Part shown: piece by piece, positions 20,148 to 28,258 of the stretch
Layout of the letters: the number at the start of each line of letters is the position of its first letter
How positions within the stretch are numbered: the first letter of the stretch is position 1
DNA from: Burkholderia cepacia
GTDB lineage: Bacteria > Pseudomonadota > Gammaproteobacteria > Burkholderiales > Burkholderiaceae
Direction: 5' to 3'
DNA length: 64,000 nucleotides
Assembly: GCF_029962485.1 (NCBI RefSeq)
Contig: NZ_CP073637.1
Span: 2,728,001 to 2,792,000, forward strand
The notes under the pieces: generated by a model
Told to the model about the DNA's origin: nothing
The model's input: the letters and a program-made list of their open reading frames with translations, nothing else
The model's database searches: none
Translations under genes and position numbers: made by a program

Positions 20148-23100
20148 GTGAAGTCTTCCGGATCGGCGCGTACGGCGCGCCGCAATGCTGCCCTGTCCTC
20201 CTCCGACGCCTCGACGGACACCGTCGCCACCGCCGCGAACGGCCGTGCGAAAACGGCAACGAAACCGAAAGACCCGATACGTCAGACAAAACGCGCAACG
20301 AAAGCCGCCGGCTCAGCTGCCCGCAAGGCCGCCGCGCCGAAGGCCGGCACGCGTACGCGCGAAGACAAGGACCGTCCGCTGTTCGAAGACATCCGCTTCC
20401 TCGGCCGCCTGCTGGGCGACGTCGTGCGCGAGCAGGAAGGCGATACGGTATTCGACGTCGTCGAGACGATCCGCCAGACCGCGGTCAAGTTCCGCCGCGA
20501 GGACGACAACGAAGCCGCACTGACGCTCGAGAAGAAACTGCGCAAGCTGACGCCGGAGCAGACGGTGAGCGTCGTGCGCGCGTTCAGCTATTTCTCGCAT
20601 CTCGCGAACATCGCGGAAGACCGCCATCACAACCGCCGCCGCCGCATCCACGCGCTGGCCGGCTCCGCGTCGCAACCGGGTACGGTCGCGTACGCGCTCG
20701 AACAGCTGAAGACGACCGGCAACGCGTCGAAGCGTCTGCTGCAGCGCTTCTTCGACGATGCGCTGATCGTGCCGGTGCTGACCGCGCACCCGACCGAAGT
20801 CCAGCGCAAGAGCATCCTCGACGCGCAGCACGACATCGCGCGCCTGCTCGCCGAGCGCGACCAGGAACTGACCGCGCGCGAGCGCCAGTACAACGAAGCG
20901 ATGCTGCGCGCACGCGTCACCGCGCTGTGGCAGACCCGCATGCTGCGCGACGCGCGCCTGACGGTCGGCGACGAGATCGAGAACGCGCTGTCGTACTACC
21001 GCGCGACCTTCCTCGACGAGCTGCCCGCGCTGTACGGCGACATCGAGGCCGCGCTCGCCGAGCACGGCCTGTCCGCCCGCGTGCCGGCATTCTTCCAGAT
21101 GGGCAGCTGGATCGGCGGCGACCGCGACGGCAACCCGAACGTGACCGCGCCGACGCTCGAGGAGGCGATCAACCGCCAGGCCGCGGTGATCCTCGAGCAC
21201 TACCTGGAACAGGTGCACAAGCTCGGCGCCGAGCTGTCGGTATCGAACCTGCTCGTCGGCGCGAACGACGCGGTGAAGGCGCTCGCGGCCGCATCGCCCG
21301 ACCAGTCGCCGCACCGCGTCGACGAACCGTATCGCCGCGCGCTGATCGGCATCTACACGCGGCTCGCCGCGAGCGCGCGCGTGCGGCTCGGCGAAGGCAC
21401 GGTGCCCGTGCGCAGCGCGGGCCGCGGCGCGCCGCCCGTGCGCGCGATCCCGTATGCGGATTCCGAAGCGTTCGTCGCCGACCTGAAGGTGCTGACGGCG
21501 TCGCTCGACGAACACCACGGCACGTCGCTCGCCGCACCGCGCCTCGCGCCGCTCGTGCGCGCGGCCGAAGTGTTCGGCTTCCATCTCGCGAGCATCGACC
21601 TGCGCCAGAGCTCCGACATCCATGAAGCGGTGGTCGCCGAGCTGTTCGCGCGCGCGGGCGTCGAGGCCAACTACGCGGCGCTCGCCGAAGAAGACAAGCT
21701 GCGCGTGCTGCTCGCCGCGCTCGCCGACCCGCGCCCGCTGCGCTCGCCGTACTTCGAATACTCGGCGCTCGCGCAGAGCGAGCTCGGCGTGTTCGAGAAG
21801 GCGCGCGAAGTCCGCGCGCAATTCGGCGCGCGCGCGGTGCGCAACTACATCATCTCGCATACGGAAACCGTCAGCGACCTCGTCGAAGTCCTGCTGCTGC
21901 AGAAAGAGACGGGCCTGCTCGAAGGCGCGCTCGGCGTGCCGGGCGGCGATGCGAGGAACAGCCTGATGGTGATCCCGCTGTTCGAGACGATTCCCGACCT
22001 GCGCGACGCCGCGCGCATCATGCGCGAATACTTCGCACTGCCGGGCATCGACGCGCTGATCGCGCACCAGGGCGCCGAGCAGGAAGTGATGCTCGGCTAT
22101 TCGGACAGCAACAAGGACGGCGGCTTCCTCACGTCGAACTGGGAGCTGTATCGTGCGGAGCTCGCGCTCGTCGACCTGTTCCGCGACCGCAAGATCACGC
22201 TGCGGCTGTTCCACGGCCGTGGCGGCACGGTCGGCCGCGGCGGTGGCCCGACCTACCAGGCGATCCTGTCGCAGCCGCCGGGCACCGTGAACGGCCAGAT
22301 CCGCCTGACCGAACAGGGCGAGGTGATCGCGAGCAAGTTCGCGAACCCCGAGATTGGCCGCCGCAACCTGGAAACCGTCGTCGCCGCGACGCTCGAGGCA
22401 TCGCTGCTGCCGCAATCGAACGCGCCCGCGCAACTGCCCGTGTTCGAGGCCGCGATGCAGACGCTGTCCGATTCGGCGATGGCCGCGTACCGCGCGCTCG
22501 TCTATGAAACCCCGGGCTTCACCGACTACTTCTTCTCGTCGACGCCAATCACCGAGATCGCCGAGCTGAACATCGGCAGCCGCCCGGCGTCGCGCAAGCT
22601 GCAGGATCCGAAGCAGCGCAAGATCGAGGATCTGCGCGCGATTCCGTGGGGCTTCTCGTGGGGCCAGTGCCGGCTGCTGCTGACGGGCTGGTACGGCTTC
22701 GGCAGCGCGGTGAGCGCGTATCTCGACAGCGCGCAGGACGACGCCGAACGCACGAAGCGCGTCACGCTGCTGAAGAAGATGAACAAGACCTGGCCGTTCT
22801 TCTCGAACCTGATGTCGAACATGGACATGGTGCTCGCGAAGACCGATCTCGCGGTCGCGTCGCGTTACGCGCAGCTCGTGTCCGACCGCAAGCTGCGCAA
22901 GCACGTGTTCGAGCGGATCGTCGCGGAATGGGAGCGCACGTCGCAGGCGCTCGCGGAAATCACCGGGCACGAAGGCCGCCTCGCGACCAACCCGCTGCTC
23001 GCGCGCTCGATCAAGAATCGCTTCCCGTATCTCGATCCGCTGAACCACCTGCAGGTCGAGCTGATCAAGCGTCACCGCGCGGGCGACACGAACGCGCGGC

Positions 23101-23162
23101 TGCGCCGCGGGATTCACCTGACGATCAACGGGATCGCGGCCGGCCTGCGCAACACCGGCTGA
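20148..23162 (+). CDS. ppc: Phosphoenolpyruvate carboxylase
   Basis: A 1004-residue enzyme that carboxylates PEP to oxaloacetate, refilling the TCA cycle. The catalytic His lies in [11 protein letters not shown], the second signature is [14 protein letters not shown], and the C-terminus [21 protein letters not shown] ending in NTG is canonical. The start is GTG at 20148, behind AAGGAA at 20135-20140 (7-nt spacing); a TTG at 20118 in frame has no such site. The first about 65 residues are Ala/Thr/Lys-rich and unlike the enzyme core, longer than in many homologues. Divergent from hemC. Confidence 0.95.
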   Translation: MKSSGSARTARRNAALSSSDASTDTVATAANGRAKTATKPKDPIRQTKRATKAAGSAARKAAAPKAGTRTREDKDRPLFEDIRFLGRLLGDVVREQEGDTVFDVVETIRQTAVKFRREDDNEAALTLEKKLRKLTPEQTVSVVRAFSYFSHLANIAEDRHHNRRRRIHALAGSASQPGTVAYALEQLKTTGNASKRLLQRFFDDALIVPVLTAHPTEVQRKSILDAQHDIARLLAERDQELTARERQYNEAMLRARVTALWQTRMLRDARLTVGDEIENALSYYRATFLDELPALYGDIEAALAEHGLSARVPAFFQMGSWIGGDRDGNPNVTAPTLEEAINRQAAVILEHYLEQVHKLGAELSVSNLLVGANDAVKALAAASPDQSPHRVDEPYRRALIGIYTRLAASARVRLGEGTVPVRSAGRGAPPVRAIPYADSEAFVADLKVLTASLDEHHGTSLAAPRLAPLVRAAEVFGFHLASIDLRQSSDIHEAVVAELFARAGVEANYAALAEEDKLRVLLAALADPRPLRSPYFEYSALAQSELGVFEKAREVRAQFGARAVRNYIISHTETVSDLVEVLLLQKETGLLEGALGVPGGDARNSLMVIPLFETIPDLRDAARIMREYFALPGIDALIAHQGAEQEVMLGYSDSNKDGGFLTSNWELYRAELALVDLFRDRKITLRLFHGRGGTVGRGGGPTYQAILSQPPGTVNGQIRLTEQGEVIASKFANPEIGRRNLETVVAATLEASLLPQSNAPAQLPVFEAAMQTLSDSAMAAYRALVYETPGFTDYFFSSTPITEIAELNIGSRPASRKLQDPKQRKIEDLRAIPWGFSWGQCRLLLTGWYGFGSAVSAYLDSAQDDAERTKRVTLLKKMNKTWPFFSNLMSNMDMVLAKTDLAVASRYAQLVSDRKLRKHVFERIVAEWERTSQALAEITGHEGRLATNPLLARSIKNRFPYLDPLNHLQVELIKRHRAGDTNARLRRGIHLTINGIAAGLRNTG

Positions 23163-23205
23163 TCCGCATGCGGCGCGGGCACGCTCCGCGCCTGCCGGCA
23201 TCGTG

Positions 23206-23244
23206 AAAGCCGCGATACGCGAACGTGCGTATCGCGGCTTTTTT
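23206..23244 (+). terminator. Terminator of ppc
   Basis: A perfect 15-bp stem (23206-23220 with 23227-23241), 6-nt loop, and T run at 23239-23244. Confidence 0.92.
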
Positions 23245-23267
23245 CATGCCGCGGCGCGCCGCGTCGT

Positions 23268-24020
23268 TCAATGCGCGTCGATCAGCAGCGCGTCGTGCTC
23301 GAACGATCCGTCGGGCTGCACCGCGTAGTAGGCGCGCACCTCGTCGGGCGCATATGCCCACAGCGCGCGAATGCCGGTCACGCTGTCGGCCGGCGTGCGG
23401 ATACGCGCGACCCACGTATCGAAATCGATCGGCAGCCGCCAGCGGCTGTGTACCTGCGCGTCGAAACCGGCCTCGCGGAACATCGCGAGCCATTCATCGG
23501 CGCGGTAGTCGCGCACGTGCGACGCGTCGCGCAGCACTTCCGCGGCCTGCAGGTACGTGTCGAGGAGCGGGTGGTCGTTGCCGGCGATGTCGATCATCAG
23601 CACGCGGCCGCCCGGCTTCAGCACGCGGCGCACCTCGGCGAGCGCCGCGCGCATGTCGTGCCAGTGGTGCGCGCTCATCCGGCTCACGACCCAGTCGAAC
23701 GTCGCCGTGTCGAACGGCAGCCGCTCGGCCGGCCCCTGCTGCGTGCGGATGTTCGTGAGCCCGCGCTCGCGCGCGGCCGCCTCGACGGTCGCGAGCATCG
23801 GCGCGGCGAGATCGTAGGCGACCACGTCGTGCACGTGCGGCGCGACCGCGAAGCTCGCATGGCCGGCACCGCAGCCGAGATCGAGCACCGCGGCATCGGG
23901 CGTCGCGCTCACCGCGTCGGCGAGCGTCTGCAGGTCGGCGCCCGTCGCATGAACCGTGCTCGTCAGATAGGCGGCGGCCGTCGTGCCGAATGCGTCGGCG
24001 ACCTGGTCGTGGTGTTTCAT
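23268..24020 (-). CDS. Class I SAM-dependent methyltransferase (UbiE/Methyltransf_11 type)
   Basis: A 250-residue methyltransferase. SAM-binding motif I is AVLDLGCGAGHASFAV (about residues 45-60), motif II acidic residue in DVVAYDLAAPML, and the post-I/III region includes LPFDTATFDWVVSRMSAHHW and LKPGGRVLMIDI. The substrate is unknown; it resembles UbiE and small-molecule C- or O-methyltransferases. The ATG at 24020 follows AAAGGAG on the minus strand. It is divergent from an XRE/MmyB regulator, with a promoter and dyad between them, so the regulator probably controls it. Confidence 0.88.
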   Translation of the reverse strand: MKHHDQVADAFGTTAAAYLTSTVHATGADLQTLADAVSATPDAAVLDLGCGAGHASFAVAPHVHDVVAYDLAAPMLATVEAAARERGLTNIRTQQGPAERLPFDTATFDWVVSRMSAHHWHDMRAALAEVRRVLKPGGRVLMIDIAGNDHPLLDTYLQAAEVLRDASHVRDYRADEWLAMFREAGFDAQVHSRWRLPIDFDTWVARIRTPADSVTGIRALWAYAPDEVRAYYAVQPDGSFEHDALLIDAH

Positions 24021-24133
24021 CGTTCGCTCCTTTCTCTTGCGCAATCGTCCGGCGTGGATGCGTCAGCGCGCATTCCGGCCCCATGCAACACGTTTTGTGG
24101 GACGCCCGCTGCCCTGCCAGCGCGCGAGCCGCT

Positions 24134-24162
24134 ACAATAGGCCTGCGCCTGTACCAGTACAA
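24134..24162 (-). promoter_or_regulatory. Promoter of the methyltransferase gene with overlapping dyad
   Basis: On the minus strand TTGTAC (24162-24157) and TATTGT (24139-24134) are separated by exactly 17 bp, a good sigma-70 pair. The palindrome TGTAC-CA-GTACA at 24150-24161 overlaps the -35, placing a bound dimer where it would block polymerase. A TACAAT at 24133-24138 on the plus strand could be a -10 for the divergent regulator. Functional roles are inferred. Confidence 0.5.
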
Positions 24163-24238
24163 GTTAAGCAATTATTCTGGTATTCGATCCACTAGTCTGA
24201 ACGTTGCCGCGTCCCCGCCTCCCTTTCGCCGCTTCCGC

Positions 24239-25048
24239 ATGAACCAGCCGTCCTCCGCCTCCGTCCCGCCGCTCGACGCCACGCCCGCCCGTGCGCTCGG
24301 CGAATTCATCCGTGCCCATCGCGAGCGGCTGTCGCCGCAGGCCGTCGGGCTGCCGCCCGGCCCGCGCCGCCGCACGCCGGGGCTGCGGCGCGAGGAAGTC
24401 GCGCAGCTGTGCGGTGTCAGCCCGACCTGGTACACGTGGATCGAACAAGGCCGCCCGGTGTCCGCATCGGCCGACGCACTCGCCCGGATCGCCGTCGCGC
24501 TGCAGTTGTCGAAGGCCGAGCGCGCGTACCTGTTCGAGCTGGCCGCGCAGCGCGACCCGGCCGAGCCCGACGTCGCAGGCGGCGATCTGCCGCCAACGCT
24601 CGCCGCGACCGTCGCGGCGATCGCGACGCCCGCATACGTGCTCGACCGGCAATGGAACGCGCTCGCATGGAACGCGCCGGCCGCCGCGCTCTTTTCCGGC
24701 TGGCTCGACGGCGAGCACGACCGCAACCTGCTGCGCTTCACGTTCATGTCGCCGGCCGCGCGCACGCTGATCGTCGACTGGGAAACCCGCGCGCGGCGGC
24801 TCGCGGCCGAATTCCGCGCCGATTCGATCCGCCACCTGACCGACGCGCCGACGCGCGCGCTGATCGACGCGCTGACCGCCGGCAGCGATGCCTTCGCGCA
24901 GTACTGGGCATCGCAGGACGTGTTCGAACGCGAAGGCGGGCTGCGCGAATTCGACCATCCGGCCGACGGCCGCCTCGTGTACCAGCAGATCACGCTGAAG
25001 CCCGCGCACCGCGAGGACCTGAAGCTCGTCGTGCTGGTACGCGACTGA
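24239..25048 (+). CDS. XRE-family regulator with MmyB-like ligand-binding domain
   Basis: A 269-residue regulator. The N-terminal HTH (about residues 17-95) carries the family hallmark [18 protein letters not shown] followed by WYTWIEQGR. The C-terminal half (about 115-265) is the MmyB-like PAS-type domain, with [16 protein letters not shown] and FWxS-like segments, thought to bind fatty-acid-like ligands in characterised members. The ATG at 24239 begins [11 protein letters not shown]. It faces a methyltransferase gene across a promoter with a TGTAC-N2-GTACA dyad, the usual arrangement for MmyB regulators and a single oxidoreductase or transferase target. Confidence 0.88.
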   Translation: MNQPSSASVPPLDATPARALGEFIRAHRERLSPQAVGLPPGPRRRTPGLRREEVAQLCGVSPTWYTWIEQGRPVSASADALARIAVALQLSKAERAYLFELAAQRDPAEPDVAGGDLPPTLAATVAAIATPAYVLDRQWNALAWNAPAAALFSGWLDGEHDRNLLRFTFMSPAARTLIVDWETRARRLAAEFRADSIRHLTDAPTRALIDALTAGSDAFAQYWASQDVFEREGGLREFDHPADGRLVYQQITLKPAHREDLKLVVLVRD

Positions 25049-25089
25049 GCGGGCCGGCCCGCGCGGGCCACGGCCGGCAGGCCCGCGAA

Positions 25090-25098
25090 TGTTAGAAT
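25090..25098 (+). promoter_or_regulatory. Extended -10 promoter of argH
   Basis: TGTTAGAAT, an extended -10 (TGn plus TAGAAT), 54 bp upstream of the argH ATG. Confidence 0.5.
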
Positions 25099-25151
25099 TA
25101 CAGGATTCCCTCGGCGGCGCACGCTGCCCAACTCCCCTTCGAAGAATCGCC

Positions 25152-26660
25152 ATGACGTCCCAACTGCACAAAAAGGGCGAGGCCTGGTCGGCCCGCTTTT
25201 CGGAACCGATGTCGGAACTGGTCAAGCGCTACACGTCGTCGGTGTTTTTCGACAAGCGCCTCGCGCTCGTCGACATCGCCGGCTCGCTCGCGCACGCGAA
25301 CATGCTCGCCGCGCAGAAGATCATCAGCGCCGACGACCTGGCCGCGATCGAACGCGGGATGGCGCAGATCAAGGGCGAGATCGAGCGCGGCGAATTCGAA
25401 TGGCAGCTCGACCTGGAAGACGTCCACCTGAACATCGAGGCGCGCCTGACCGCGCTGATCGGCGATGCCGGCAAGCGCCTGCATACGGGCCGCTCGCGCA
25501 ACGACCAGGTCGCGACCGACATCCGCCTGTGGCTGCGCGGCGAGATCGACCGCATCGGCGGCCTGCTCACCGACCTGCGCGGCGCGCTGATCGACCTCGC
25601 GGAACAGAACGCCGACACGATCATGCCGGGCTTCACGCACCTGCAGGTCGCGCAACCCGTCACGTTCGGCCACCACCTGCTCGCGTACGTCGAGATGTTC
25701 ACGCGCGACGCGGAACGCATGCGCGACTGCCGCACCCGCGTGAACCGCCTGCCGCTCGGCGCGGCCGCGCTCGCGGGCACGAGCTACCCGATCGACCGTC
25801 ACGCAGTGGCGAAGACGCTCGGCTTCGACGGCATCTGCGCGAACTCGCTCGACGCAGTGTCCGATCGTGACTTCGCGATCGAATTCACGGCGGCTTCCGC
25901 ACTCGTGATGACGCACGTGTCGCGCTTCTCCGAAGAACTCGTGCTGTGGATGAGCCCGCGCGTCGGCTTCATCGACATCGCCGACCGCTTCTGCACCGGC
26001 AGCTCGATCATGCCGCAGAAGAAGAACCCGGACGTGCCCGAACTCGCGCGCGGCAAGACGGGCCGTGTGAACGGCCACCTGATGGCGCTGCTGACGCTGA
26101 TGAAGGGCCAGCCGCTCGCATACAACAAGGACAATCAGGAAGACAAGGAGCCGCTGTTCGACACGGTCGACACCGTTGCCGACACGCTGCGAATCTTCGC
26201 CGAGATGGTCGCCGGCATCACCGTGAAGCCGGACGCGATGCGTGCGGCCGCGCTGCAGGGCTTCTCGACCGCCACCGACCTCGCCGACTACCTCGTGAAG
26301 CGCGGCCTGCCGTTCCGCGATGCGCACGAAGCCGTCGCGCACGCGGTGAAGGTCTGCGACGACCGCGGCATCGACCTGGCCGACCTGACGCTCGACGAGA
26401 TGAAGCAGGAACTGCCGAACGTCGCGCACCTGATCGGCGAAGACGTGTTCGGCTACCTGACGCTCGAGGGTTCGGTCGCCAGCCGCAACCACCCGGGCGG
26501 CACCGCACCCGACCAGGTGCGTGCGGCCGTCAAGGCGGCCCGCCCGCTCTGGGCCAGTAACAGCCTGCTGTCATGGACGGACGCCTTCGGCGTCCGTTTT
26601 TCATTCGGGCGGCCGTTGCGCCGCTCCTCGCTTTCCCAGCTTCCCGGATGCCGCCGATGA
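25152..26660 (+). CDS. argH: Argininosuccinate lyase, C-terminus apparently frameshifted
   Basis: Splits argininosuccinate into arginine and fumarate, the last step of arginine synthesis. The family signature [12 protein letters not shown] is present, as are the N-terminal [13 protein letters not shown] and the [14 protein letters not shown] block. As read, the frame is 502 residues and runs to 26660, passing straight through the intrinsic terminator at 26577-26601 and 4 bp into the next gene. One extra base near 26541-26548 would restore an ending ALGQ-stop at 26558-26560 and give 469 residues, the length I expect for this family. So the last about 36 residues (from KAARPLW on) are probably read out of frame. 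Catalytic parts are unaffected. Start ATG at 25152 ([12 protein letters not shown]). Confidence 0.93.
   Translation: MTSQLHKKGEAWSARFSEPMSELVKRYTSSVFFDKRLALVDIAGSLAHANMLAAQKIISADDLAAIERGMAQIKGEIERGEFEWQLDLEDVHLNIEARLTALIGDAGKRLHTGRSRNDQVATDIRLWLRGEIDRIGGLLTDLRGALIDLAEQNADTIMPGFTHLQVAQPVTFGHHLLAYVEMFTRDAERMRDCRTRVNRLPLGAAALAGTSYPIDRHAVAKTLGFDGICANSLDAVSDRDFAIEFTAASALVMTHVSRFSEELVLWMSPRVGFIDIADRFCTGSSIMPQKKNPDVPELARGKTGRVNGHLMALLTLMKGQPLAYNKDNQEDKEPLFDTVDTVADTLRIFAEMVAGITVKPDAMRAAALQGFSTATDLADYLVKRGLPFRDAHEAVAHAVKVCDDRGIDLADLTLDEMKQELPNVAHLIGEDVFGYLTLEGSVASRNHPGGTAPDQVRAAVKAARPLWASNSLLSWTDAFGVRFSFGRPLRRSSLSQLPGCRR
26577..26601 (+). terminator. argH terminator lying inside the extended argH frame
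   Basis: A 9-bp perfect stem (26577-26585 with 26589-26597), TTC loop, five Ts at 26597-26601. It sits 17 bp after the TAA at 26558-26560, the proper distance if that is the ancestral argH stop. Confidence 0.85.
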
Positions 26661-27340
26661 CCTTTTCCGCCGCGCTCTTCGACATGGACGGCCTGCTCGT
26701 CGATTCCGAGCGGACCATCATGAACACGTGGATCGACGTGTCGAATGCGCACGGTGTCGCGCTGACCGTCACCGACTACCTGCAGATCGTCGGCCGCTCG
26801 TTCGCCGAAGGCCAGGTCATCCTGGCGCGGCTGATCGGCAATCCCGATACGTTCGACGCCGTGCGCACCCGCGTGCGCGAACAGCTCGCGGCGCCCGAGC
26901 CGCATCCGAAGTTTCCGCTGAAACCGGGCGCGTTTGCGCTGCTCGATGCGCTCGCGCAGGCCGGCATTCCATGCGCGGTCGCATCGTCGTCCGCCGGTGA
27001 CGTGATCCGCGCACGGCTCGACGCGGTCGGCGTGCTGCCGTTCTTCCGCGCGATCGCGGGCGGCGACGAAGTCGCACGCGGCAAGCCCGACCCGGCCGTC
27101 TACCGGCTCGCGGCCGAACGCCTCGGCGTGCCGGCACATGCGTGCGTCGCGTTCGAGGACAGTGACTTCGGCGCACAGTCGGCCGCCGGCGCCGGCGCAT
27201 CGGTCGTCACCGTGCCCGACCTGAAAGCGCCGACACCCGAAATCATCGCGCTGAGCCTGCACGTGCTCGCGTCGCTCGACGATGCGGTCGCGCTCGTGCC
27301 GTCGTGGTTCGGCCAGCAAGGCACGTCGCAGCCTGCATAG
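26657..27340 (+). CDS. HAD-superfamily hydrolase, subfamily IA
   Basis: A 227-residue phosphatase of the beta-phosphoglucomutase/GPH type. The nucleophile motif is [11 protein letters not shown] (Asp-x-Asp), motif II is [10 protein letters not shown], and the Lys plus acidic motifs are in RGKPDPAVY and [11 protein letters not shown]. It resembles the YniC/HxpB 2-deoxyglucose-6-phosphatase group, but the substrate is open. The ATG at 26657 lies after the argH terminator. An upstream in-frame ATG at 26573 lies on the terminator hairpin and is rejected. It is convergent with the LprI-like gene. Confidence 0.88.
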   Translation: MTFSAALFDMDGLLVDSERTIMNTWIDVSNAHGVALTVTDYLQIVGRSFAEGQVILARLIGNPDTFDAVRTRVREQLAAPEPHPKFPLKPGAFALLDALAQAGIPCAVASSSAGDVIRARLDAVGVLPFFRAIAGGDEVARGKPDPAVYRLAAERLGVPAHACVAFEDSDFGAQSAAGAGASVVTVPDLKAPTPEIIALSLHVLASLDDAVALVPSWFGQQGTSQPA

Positions 27341-27365
27341 GCGTCACCGCACGCCGCGCAATGCA

Positions 27366-27391
27366 AAACGGGCACCCCAGGGTGCCCGTTT
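27366..27391. terminator. Terminator between HAD and LprI-like genes
   Basis: Arms 27366-27377 and 27380-27391 are fully complementary, A-rich on the left and T-ended on the right, fitting a bidirectional terminator between convergent genes. Confidence 0.8.
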
Positions 27392-27427
27392 CGTTGGGTT
27401 GCCGAACGACCCGTGTCGTGACGGCCC

Positions 27428-28258
27428 TTACTTGTTGCCGGCCGTCTCCGACAGCCGCTTCATCGTCGCGATGCGCGCACCGATCAGGTCGACGCGCCCG
27501 TCCTCGCCGACGAGCGGCGCCGTCGCGTCGCGGAACCCGACCCACGCGCGCTGCGCGCGTACGAGCGTCGCGGCCGAATGGGCCGGCATCTTGCGACGCA
27601 GCTTCTGGTAATAACGGTTCAGGTCGAACAACGCGTGCTCGCACGCGGCATCCTGTTCACACGGCCGCACGCGGCGCACGGCCGGATCGCGCGGCGCGTT
27701 TGCCGTCGGCTTGGCAGTCGGCGTGGCCGCAGCCTGGGCTGCGCTCGTGCCGCCCTGCGCACCGCTCGTCGCCGCGACCGGTACCGCGGCGGGCGGCGGC
27801 GCATAGCGATCGGCCGCGCCGCGCAGCGCCAGCGCGCGATCGCGCACCGGCTGCAGCTGCAGGTCGGCGCTCGACATCGCATACGACGTGCCACGCGTCG
27901 TGTCGTACACGGCCTTCAGCAGATGTACTTCGTCCTTGCGCCACGTGAGCCAATGGCGCTGGCTGTCCTGCCAGCCGCGCTTCGCATCGGCCGGCGCATC
28001 CTTCAACAGGCGCTGGTACGCGCCGTCCATCACGGCCTGCCACTGCTGCTGCGCTTCGCCCATGCACTGGATCTGGCCGGCCGGCGACGACCGGTCGCGC
28101 CGCGCGAGGCATTGCCGCATCGCGACGTCGATCGGGTCGGCCGCCGCGACTTCCGCGTGTGCGACGCCCGACCCTGCCAGCCCCGCCGCGCCTGCCGCCC
28201 AGACGACGAGCGCGGCCAACGCCGCGCGCATCGCCCGGATTCGTCCGTGCGCCGCCAT
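27428..28258 (-). CDS. Secreted protein with two LprI-like (DUF1311) regions
   Basis: A 276-residue periplasmic protein. The N-terminus is a signal peptide (hydrophobic MRAALAALVVWAAGAAGLAG, cleavage near AHAEV). Two regions resemble the lysozyme-inhibitor LprI/DUF1311 domain: residues about 45-140 (CLARRD, CMGEAQQQW, WLTWRKDEV) and about 200-270 (CEQDAACEHALFDLNRYYQKL, RAQRAWVGFRD). They are separated by an Ala/Thr/Pro linker. The ATG at 28258 overlaps the decarboxylase stop (TGATG); Met10, at 28231, is the alternative start and gives a more standard signal peptide. LprI homologues bind host-type lysozyme, but here that function is only a family guess. Confidence 0.78.
   Translation of the reverse strand: MAAHGRIRAMRAALAALVVWAAGAAGLAGSGVAHAEVAAADPIDVAMRQCLARRDRSSPAGQIQCMGEAQQQWQAVMDGAYQRLLKDAPADAKRGWQDSQRHWLTWRKDEVHLLKAVYDTTRGTSYAMSSADLQLQPVRDRALALRGAADRYAPPPAAVPVAATSGAQGGTSAAQAAATPTAKPTANAPRDPAVRRVRPCEQDAACEHALFDLNRYYQKLRRKMPAHSAATLVRAQRAWVGFRDATAPLVGEDGRVDLIGARIATMKRLSETAGNK

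Noticed and set aside
26573..26656. Earlier ATG for the HAD hydrolase at 26573
   Set aside because: It would start on the argH terminator hairpin; the conserved HAD N-terminus begins at 26657.
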